Source: CAXMST01 sp963700785
Lineage (GTDB): Bacteria > Actinomycetota > Thermoleophilia > Solirubrobacterales > 70-9
Direction: 5' to 3'
Length of the DNA stretch: 9,297 bases
Assembly: GCA_963700785.1 (NCBI GenBank)
Contig: CAVOYZ010000029.1
Coordinates: 1-9,297 of the forward strand
Below the pieces are notes generated by a model. That model did not search any database and was not told where the DNA came from. It was given only the letters and a program-made list of their open reading frames with translations. Every line of letters begins with the position of its first letter. The stretch's first letter is position 1. Of the stretch, positions 1-4,873 are shown piece by piece. Position numbers and translations under genes: made by a program.

Positions 1-49
1 CGGGCGGCGGCGTTGACGCCCAACTAGACCAGCCTCTGCCCGGACAGGC

Positions 50-874
50 CTAGGGCCGTCGTCGCGCCGCGTAGTGCAGCTCCGGGCAGGTCGCCGCGGG
101 CGCGCCCGCTGGGATCGACTCTCCGTCTAAATCGACGCACTCGAGCAGCTCGAAGCCGTGCTCGGCCAGTTGCGATTCCTGATCGTCGCGCGAGATGTAG
201 TAGTGGAGCAGCGCGAAGTCGTGCGCAACATCGTTGCGGATCGCGTAGCGGCTCGTCTCGACCTCCGAGCGCCGGAGCCGGCGATGGTTGGAGAGCCGAC
301 GGGGCAGGTGGGCAACCGCGGCGGAGACACCCCGGATGCTACGTGCCCTCGCCCTGGAGAGGATCTCACCGAGCGGACCGGGCGGACTGAAGGATCGATT
401 GTGAGACGACATGATCAGCAGGCCGCTGGGAGCGATCACTCGGTGGAAGCCGACCAGAGTCTGCCGCCGATCGTCCTCCCCGAGAGCATCGAGCACGTTG
501 AACGGCGCGATCAGGCCATCGAACGGAGCCGCCGGGTGCGTCCCGACATCGCGCATGTCCCGTTGCTCGAACTGACCCTCAGCGAGCTCGCGGCGACAGT
601 GCCGCACCATCGCCGCGGAGATGTCGATGCCGTGGACCTCGGTCGCGATGGCCAACAACGGGCGGGTCAGCCGGCCCGACCCGCAGCCGACCTCGAGGAC
701 ACGCCCCGAGAGGGCGTCGCGGTGACGGTCAAGCAGCATCGCCTCCACCGGACGAAGCGACAGTCGCCGGTAGTCGGCCACCAGGTCGGTGTCCTCGTAG
801 TAACGGGCGTTCGCCGCCTCGGGGCGGCCCCGCCCGGTGGCTGAACGCCCCGCGCTGCTGCTGACTCCATCCAT
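50..874 (-). CDS. Class I SAM-dependent methyltransferase
   Basis: A 274-residue protein with a Rossmann-type methyltransferase core. Motif I is EVGCGSG (residues 61-67). The acidic residue that would bind the SAM ribose lies in HGID (81-84), and a second acidic motif, QRDMRD, follows at 104-109. The strand-4 region is FDGLIAPFNVLDAL (118-131), and GLLIMSSHN (151-159) is the post-motif strand. No signal peptide or membrane segment is seen. I chose the ATG at 874 because the open frame continues upstream to 1117 but turns Arg/Gly-rich, without the protein-like character of the rest. The ribosome binding site is poor, and a TAGAAT box at 893-888 would give only a very short leader. The gene is divergent from the seven-gene operon and may or may not belong to the same pathway. 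The substrate (O-, N- or C-methylation of a small molecule) cannot be read from the sequence. The family assignment is confident; the function is not. Confidence 0.85.
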   Translation of the reverse strand: MDGVSSSAGRSATGRGRPEAANARYYEDTDLVADYRRLSLRPVEAMLLDRHRDALSGRVLEVGCGSGRLTRPLLAIATEVHGIDISAAMVRHCRRELAEGQFEQRDMRDVGTHPAAPFDGLIAPFNVLDALGEDDRRQTLVGFHRVIAPSGLLIMSSHNRSFSPPGPLGEILSRARARSIRGVSAAVAHLPRRLSNHRRLRRSEVETSRYAIRNDVAHDFALLHYYISRDDQESQLAEHGFELLECVDLDGESIPAGAPAATCPELHYAARRRP

Positions 875-887
875 CCGACGCCCGCGG

Positions 888-893
888 ATTCTA
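888..893 (-). promoter_or_regulatory. Putative -10 box of the methyltransferase gene
   Basis: On the minus strand the sequence TAGAAT fits the TANNNT consensus of sigma70-type -10 elements. It ends 13 nt before the ATG at 874, so the transcript would have a leader of only a few nucleotides. I found no clear -35 hexamer at 17 nt. A six-base match like this can arise by chance, though AT-rich hexamers are rare in this GC-rich stretch. Confidence 0.3.
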
Positions 894-1003
894 GGCGGCC
901 TCGACAGGAGGCTCCGGCCCGCTCCCAGGGCGGCGGGACTCAGGGTGGTGCGCTTTGTCGGCCGCCACCCGCGCCTCAAGCGCCGGGAGGGGGTTGCCGA
1001 TTG

Positions 1004-1014
1004 ATGCTGAGCAT
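1004..1014. promoter_or_regulatory. Short palindrome, possible operator
   Basis: ATGCT-G-AGCAT is a perfect 5+1+5 inverted repeat in the middle of the divergent intergenic region. Its position suits a regulator controlling both promoters, but no regulator gene is present in the window and no second copy was seen. It is short enough to be chance. Confidence 0.2.
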
Positions 1015-1111
1015 TGCCAGCCCGACCCCGCATCCTCGCTTCCGCTCGACCACGCCGGCGCCCGGCCATCCGCCGCCACCCCCGACGGCCACGGCGTGCT
1101 CTGCCTTGACC

Positions 1112-1124
1112 TAACATTCTCGCG
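1112..1124 (+). promoter_or_regulatory. Putative -10 box for a leaderless operon transcript
   Basis: TAACAT (1112-1117) is followed by exactly 7 nt and then the ATG at 1125. No purine-rich ribosome binding site precedes that ATG (TCTCGCG). A TANNNT box about 7 nt before the start codon is the usual arrangement for leaderless mRNAs in actinobacteria, where transcription starts on the A of the ATG. A TTGAC at 1106-1110 is too close to the box to be its -35 element. The other operon genes mostly have purine-rich sites, so the contrast supports a leaderless first gene. Confidence 0.45.
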
Positions 1125-1547
1125 ATGCCAACGGCCTCCGTCCCCCTTCGAGTCGGCCTCGACCTGACCCCGGTAAGCGCGGTTGCGGAGTCGATCCGCG
1201 CGCACGGCCGGCACTACCTCGATCGCATCTATACGACCGCTGAGCTGAGGGAGTGCGCCTCAAGCTCGGGACCCGACCCCGAGCGGCTTGCGGGACGCTT
1301 TGCGGCCAAGGAGGCGACGATGAAGGTGCTGCGTCCGAGCGACGACGCCGCTCTCCCCTGGACCGCGATCGAGGTCCGAAGGGCCCCCGGGGGGGCTCTG
1401 GAGGTTGTGCTCAGCGGCCCGGCGGCGGACCTCGCAACGGCCGCGCGGCTGGGATCGCTGTCGCTGAGCATTACCCACGAGGCGGGACTCGCGGCCGCGG
1501 TCGTCGTCGCCGCGATCGACCGAGGGATAGATGAGAGCGATGGTTGA
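1125..1547 (+). CDS. Holo-[acyl-carrier-protein] synthase-type phosphopantetheinyl transferase
   Basis: A 140-residue AcpS-family protein, close to the usual length of about 120-130. It would transfer 4'-phosphopantetheine from CoA to the serine of a carrier protein. VGLDLTPV (10-17) is the N-terminal metal-binding motif with Asp13. GRFAAKEATMK (57-67) is the family signature, with the second metal ligand Glu63 and Lys62/Lys67. SLSITHEAGLAAAVV (113-127) is the C-terminal strand, usually ending in a SHt...A.A pattern; here His118 is present. The gene opens the operon and overlaps the carrier-protein gene by 17 nt, so that protein is its likely substrate. Whether this is a dedicated enzyme or the cell's only AcpS cannot be told from the window, so I give no symbol. 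The gene carries a C5G7 homopolymer junction at 1384-1395. The start at 1125 rests on the leaderless promoter arrangement and on the motif lying 10 residues in, as expected. Confidence 0.88.
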   Translation: MPTASVPLRVGLDLTPVSAVAESIRAHGRHYLDRIYTTAELRECASSSGPDPERLAGRFAAKEATMKVLRPSDDAALPWTAIEVRRAPGGALEVVLSGPAADLATAARLGSLSLSITHEAGLAAAVVVAAIDRGIDESDG

Positions 1548-1788
1548 TCGAATCAGGGCCGTCCTGGCCAACCAGGGTCGCCTCTCTGCGGACGTCGATG
1601 GGCTGGCTCTCGATGCGAGCCTCTACGAAGCCGGTATGACCTCGCACGCGAGCGTCAACGTGATGCTCGGGCTCGAGGACGAGTTCGACGTCGAGTTCCC
1701 CGACCGGATGCTGCGACGGGATGTCTTCGAGAGCATCGCCTCGATCGAGGCTGCACTGAACGAGCTGCAGAGGGAGACCGTCTCATGA
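1531..1788 (+). CDS. Acyl/peptidyl carrier protein
   Basis: An 85-residue carrier protein of the four-helix ACP type. The attachment motif is GMTS (35-38), in place of the usual GxDS, so Ser38 is the predicted phosphopantetheine site. It is followed by a typical acidic helix II, LGLEDEFDVEF (46-56), and by the FESIASIEAAL segment (66-76) that corresponds to the start of helix IV. Thr instead of Asp before the serine is unusual for fatty-acid ACPs and suggests a specialised carrier. The gene overlaps the transferase by 17 nt and ends in an ATGA overlap with the flavoprotein gene. GAGGG at 1522-1526 lies 4 nt before the ATG at 1531. A second in-frame ATG at 1540 would give an 82-residue protein and is equally plausible. 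By context it receives an amino acid from the synthetase-like ligase two genes downstream. Confidence 0.9.
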   Translation: MRAMVDRIRAVLANQGRLSADVDGLALDASLYEAGMTSHASVNVMLGLEDEFDVEFPDRMLRRDVFESIASIEAALNELQRETVS

Positions 1789-2963
1789 GCATCGCCGTCG
1801 ATCGCGAGTCCGCTTTCCTCAGCACGGTCAAGAGGATCACTGAGGAGTTCGCCGCTCCGAACGCCGACGACGTAGATCGGCAGGCACGCTTCCCGATCGA
1901 GACGATCGAGGCGCTTCGCGAGGTCGGCGCGCTCTCGGCTTTCATCCCGGTCGAGCTCGGCGGCGCGGGAGTCAGCTTCGAGGCCCTGGCCGAGGCCTGC
2001 TTCGAGCTGGGCCGCGGCTGCGGCGCAAGCGCGATGGTGTTCGCGATGCATCAGATCCAGATCGTCAGCCTGGTTCGCCATCTCGATCAGAGCGACGAAT
2101 GGTTCGAGAGCTATCTCCAGGATGTCGCCACCGAGCAGCGCCTCGTGGCATCGGTGACCTCCGAGGTCGGAACCGGCGGCGACATGAGCCGCTCCGTGGC
2201 TGCCGTGGTGCCGAACGAGAACGGCAGCGTCAGCCTCGAGAAGCAGGCCCCAACCGTCAGCTACGGCGCCCATGCCGATGATCTCCTGGTCACCGTGCGG
2301 CGTTCGCCGGATGCCGAGCCGGGTGAGCAGGTGCTCGCGCTGATTCGCAAGGACCAGACCGAGCTCGAGCAGACGGGTAGCTGGGATCCGCTCGGCATGC
2401 GCGGGACCTGCTCACCCGGCTATGTGGTCCGAGCGACGTTCGCCCCCGAGCAGGTGCTCTCCGCTTCCTTCTCGACGATCGGGCCGGAATCGATGGTGCC
2501 GGTCTCGCACATTCTCTGGTCACACCTGTGGCTGGGGATCGCGACCGATGCATTCGACCGGGCCCGCGCCTTCGTCCGGGCCTCCGCGAAACGCAAGCCG
2601 GGCGAACCCCTTCCGATCGCCCTCGGGCTCTCGCATCTGATGAGCGACCTGGCGCTGCTCCGTGCGGAGGTGGGCCTCGCGCTGCGCGAGTACTGCGAAG
2701 CCGCCGAGGGACCGCAGCGGGAGAGCCTCTCGACGATGGCGAGCGTGCTCCGCTTCAACAACCTGAAGATCGCTGCCTCCGAGCAGGCGCCGCTCGTCTG
2801 CCAGGGCGCCCTCGGGGTCTGCGGGATCATGGGCTTCAAGAACGACACCCCGTTCAGCGTCGGCAGGCACCTGCGAGACACCATGTCCGCCTGCCTGATG
2901 GTCGCCAACGACCGTATCCATCAAACGAACGCGAACCTCCTGCTTATCGCAAAAGAGGTCTAG
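1785..2963 (+). CDS. Acyl-CoA dehydrogenase-fold flavoprotein, probably acting on a carrier-bound substrate
   Basis: A 392-residue protein of usual ACAD length. An N-terminal helical domain includes IPVELGGAGVSFEALAE (54-70). The flavin-binding beta-domain entry is TSEVGTGGDMSRS (125-137), followed by LGMRGTCSPGYVV (203-215). The C-terminal helical domain includes CQGALGVCGIMGF (339-351) and GRHLRD (360-365). In typical ACADs the catalytic Glu sits in a YEGT motif about eight residues after the RD; here that stretch reads LMVANDRIH (371-379) and has no Glu. The alternative base position of isovaleryl-CoA dehydrogenases, near VRASAK (264-269), also lacks Glu by eye. It may therefore be an atypical desaturase or a flavin monooxygenase of the same fold. 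Between the carrier and ligase genes, it most likely oxidises an aminoacyl-carrier protein, much as PigA/RedW oxidise prolyl-carrier proteins. AGGGAG at 1771-1776 is a good ribosome binding site. Confidence 0.85.
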   Translation: MSIAVDRESAFLSTVKRITEEFAAPNADDVDRQARFPIETIEALREVGALSAFIPVELGGAGVSFEALAEACFELGRGCGASAMVFAMHQIQIVSLVRHLDQSDEWFESYLQDVATEQRLVASVTSEVGTGGDMSRSVAAVVPNENGSVSLEKQAPTVSYGAHADDLLVTVRRSPDAEPGEQVLALIRKDQTELEQTGSWDPLGMRGTCSPGYVVRATFAPEQVLSASFSTIGPESMVPVSHILWSHLWLGIATDAFDRARAFVRASAKRKPGEPLPIALGLSHLMSDLALLRAEVGLALREYCEAAEGPQRESLSTMASVLRFNNLKIAASEQAPLVCQGALGVCGIMGFKNDTPFSVGRHLRDTMSACLMVANDRIHQTNANLLLIAKEV

Positions 2964-3896
2964 ATGGCCGACTTCCGCCCCGGGACCGCCGAGCAGGAAG
3001 CCTTTCTCAACCGGTTGCTCGACTCCGAACTGCTGATCGACAGCGGCGTGCCGGGGATCTACGGGCGCGGCAGCGACTTCGAGTCGGTCTGTTCGCGGTT
3101 CGCTCGGCTGATCACCGACGCAGCTGCCGGCGACGGGTCGGAGACGCTCCGCTTTCCTCCGCTGCTCCCACGCCACCAGTTCGAGGAAACGGGCTATTTG
3201 AAGTCATTTCCGCACCTCGCAGGGACGGTCTGGGGCTTCGCTGGCTCGGAGGCCGAAGCTCGCAGCCAGAGCGAGCGCGCGAGTCGTCACGAGGACTGGA
3301 GCCAGTACCAGTCGATGGGCGACCTGGTGCTGACCCCGGCCGCCTGCTACCCCGTCTACCCGGCGATCGCGGCGCGGGGACCGCTCCCCCGGGGCGGCGT
3401 GCTGATCGACGTCGGCGGCGCCTACGTGTTCCGGAACGAGCCCTCCGGTGACCCCGCGCGGCTGCAGATGTTCCACCAACGCGAGCTTGTCCGCATCGGG
3501 GAGCCGGACGCTGTGGCAGAGTGGCGCGACCTCTGGCGGGATCGCGCGGTCGAGATCCTCGTCGGCGTCGGGCTCGATGTCGAGCTCGAGGTCGCCACCG
3601 ACCCGTTCTTTGGGCGCGAGGGTCGGATGATGGCTGCGAGTCAGCGACAACAGCAGCTCAAGTTCGAGGTCACGGGACAGATCGCCGGGCCCGAGCCCAC
3701 CGCCCTAGCCTCGTTCAACTACCACCAGCACCACTTCGCCGAGGCCTTCGGCCTCGAGCTCGCGGATGGCACGACGGCTCACACCTCATGCCTTGGATTC
3801 GGGCTGGAGAGAATCGCCCTGGCGCTCTTCCGCACCCACGGGCTCGAGCTCAGCGAATGGCCCGACGAGGTTCATGCGGGACTGGAGCGGAGATGA
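2964..3896 (+). CDS. Amino acid:[carrier protein] ligase (class II seryl-tRNA synthetase homologue)
   Basis: A 310-residue stand-alone class II synthetase core that lacks the N-terminal tRNA-binding coiled coil of SerRS. The family activates an amino acid with ATP and transfers it to the phosphopantetheine of a small carrier protein rather than to tRNA. Motif 2 is FRNEPSGDPARLQMFHQREL (156-175), and motif 3 is GFGLERIALALF (278-289) with Arg283. The Cys/Glu/Cys zinc site typical of atypical SerRS and these ligases is present: Cys128 in TPAACYPVYP, Glu174 in HQREL and Cys276 in TSCLGFG. A conserved-looking SFNYHQHHFAEAF stretch (250-262) lies between motifs 2 and 3. Characterised members (e.g. 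in Bradyrhizobium) use glycine or alanine; the amino acid used here cannot be read. The gene starts directly after the flavoprotein stop, with AGAGG at 2954-2958. Its partner is almost certainly the carrier protein at 1531-1788. Confidence 0.92.
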   Translation: MADFRPGTAEQEAFLNRLLDSELLIDSGVPGIYGRGSDFESVCSRFARLITDAAAGDGSETLRFPPLLPRHQFEETGYLKSFPHLAGTVWGFAGSEAEARSQSERASRHEDWSQYQSMGDLVLTPAACYPVYPAIAARGPLPRGGVLIDVGGAYVFRNEPSGDPARLQMFHQRELVRIGEPDAVAEWRDLWRDRAVEILVGVGLDVELEVATDPFFGREGRMMAASQRQQQLKFEVTGQIAGPEPTALASFNYHQHHFAEAFGLELADGTTAHTSCLGFGLERIALALFRTHGLELSEWPDEVHAGLERR

Positions 3897-4873
3897 GCAG
3901 GGCAACGGCAAGTCAGATGGTCAGTCTCCTCGACCTCGACCCCGCGCAGTACCAGCCGCATCCGCTGCACCTGCCCGGTGAGCGAACCTACACGGAGACG
4001 AACTGCTACAGCGACATCGTCTTCGAGCTGATCCACGCGCGCGGCGACGAACCGCTTGCGGCGGTCGGGTTCACCATTGGAATCGACTTCGAGGGTGACC
4101 AATGGACGTTTTTCAAGCCGCCCCCCGAGGATCTAGTGGCCCTGTTCGGGATCGACATCCACGAGATGCAGCCCTATCGCCCGCTCCCCCAGCAGATTCT
4201 CGAACAGATCTCGGCGGGGCGCACCCTGATCGTCGAGCTCGACTCGTGGTACCTGCCGGACACCGAAGCCACCAGCTACCGCCGCGAGCACGTCAAGACC
4301 TCGGTCGTCGCCGAGGGCATCGACCCCGAGGGGGAGCGCCTCCGCTACTTCCACAACACGAGCCTGCACGAGCTCGAGGGTGAGGACTACCGCGGCGTCT
4401 TCCGCCTCGGTCGCCGGTTCTCCGACGACGTCCTGCCCCCCTATACGGAGCTCGTTCGCTTCGACCGTGGCGAACGACTCGAGGAGGACGAACTGCGGCG
4501 CGAAGCCCGTCGGCTGCTGCGCGGTCACCTCGCGAGCCGGCCACGCTCGAACCCGTTCGGGCGGTTCGCGAGCAGGCTTGCGAGCGAGCTACCGGTTCTG
4601 CTCGAAGGGGACGCCAAGCTCTACCACGACTATGCCTTCGCGACGGTCAGGATGTTCGGCTCCGGCTTCGAGGTGGCCGCCTCGCACGTCGACTGGCTGC
4701 TCGGCCGGGAGGCGGCCGATTCGGTCGACGCGCTGACTTCGATCGTCTCCGGCTCGAAGATCCTCTCGCTGAAACTGGCGCGCCGCAAGCCGTTCGATCC
4801 CGAGCCGCTCCTCGAGGAACTGGGTGCGGCCTGGGAGCGGGCGATGACCGGTCTCGATGCGACCCTCGGCTGA
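3893..4873 (+). CDS. DUF1839 family protein, possible BtrH-like cysteine acyltransferase
   Basis: A 326-residue protein I recognise as DUF1839, a family I recall next to amino acid:[carrier protein] ligases. Its biochemical function is, to my knowledge, not established. Signature stretches are TETNCYSDIVFELIHA (34-49), FTIGIDFEGDQWTFFK (60-75), VELDSWYLPDTEATSYR (114-130), REHVKTS (131-137) and RYFHNTSLHELEGEDYRGVF (151-170). Cys38, His133 and His154 lie in these and could form a thiol active site. The N-terminal NCY arrangement recalls BtrH-type enzymes, which move an acyl group from a carrier protein to an amine. I therefore infer a role in offloading the aminoacyl group. No signal peptide or membrane segment is seen. 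The open frame begins at 3521, but the ATG at 3893 is chosen because it gives an ATGA overlap with the ligase stop, a GGAG at 3884-3887, and a family-like N-terminus. Confidence 0.85.
   Translation: MSRATASQMVSLLDLDPAQYQPHPLHLPGERTYTETNCYSDIVFELIHARGDEPLAAVGFTIGIDFEGDQWTFFKPPPEDLVALFGIDIHEMQPYRPLPQQILEQISAGRTLIVELDSWYLPDTEATSYRREHVKTSVVAEGIDPEGERLRYFHNTSLHELEGEDYRGVFRLGRRFSDDVLPPYTELVRFDRGERLEEDELRREARRLLRGHLASRPRSNPFGRFASRLASELPVLLEGDAKLYHDYAFATVRMFGSGFEVAASHVDWLLGREAADSVDALTSIVSGSKILSLKLARRKPFDPEPLLEELGAAWERAMTGLDATLG

Larger units (their letters stand above)
875..1124. other. Divergent intergenic region between methyltransferase and operon
   Basis: About 250 bp without a convincing gene. 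Open frames cross it on both strands, but their translations are Arg/Pro/Gly-rich and resemble no protein I know. It must hold the start signals of two divergent transcripts: a TANNNT box next to the operon start (1112-1117) and another facing the methyltransferase (893-888). An 11-nt perfect dyad (ATGCT-G-AGCAT, 1004-1014) lies between them. I see no riboswitch-like structure or repeat. Confidence 0.6.

Noticed and set aside
1..27. Short plus-strand frame ending in TAG, giving RAAALTPN
   Set aside because: Only eight codons at the window edge. It could be the tail of a convergent gene, but the evidence is too thin to annotate.
158..844. Plus-strand open frame of 228 codons opposite the methyltransferase
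   Set aside because: The minus strand here encodes clear SAM-methyltransferase motifs, and the plus frame has none.
875..1117. N-terminal extension of the methyltransferase frame
   Set aside because: The frame stays open, but the residues are low-complexity Arg/Gly/Ala, unlike the methyltransferase body. The ATG at 874 gives a normal-length protein.
2528..3451. Plus-strand frame of 307 codons overlapping the flavoprotein and ligase genes
   Set aside because: It is Arg/Pro-rich and crosses the junction of two well-supported genes in another frame, so it is a shadow frame.
3521..3892. N-terminal extension of the DUF1839 frame upstream of the ATG at 3893
   Set aside because: The extra stretch overlaps the ligase gene, is Arg/Ala-rich and lacks similarity to the family. 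The ATG at 3893 has a GGAG site and an ATGA overlap.
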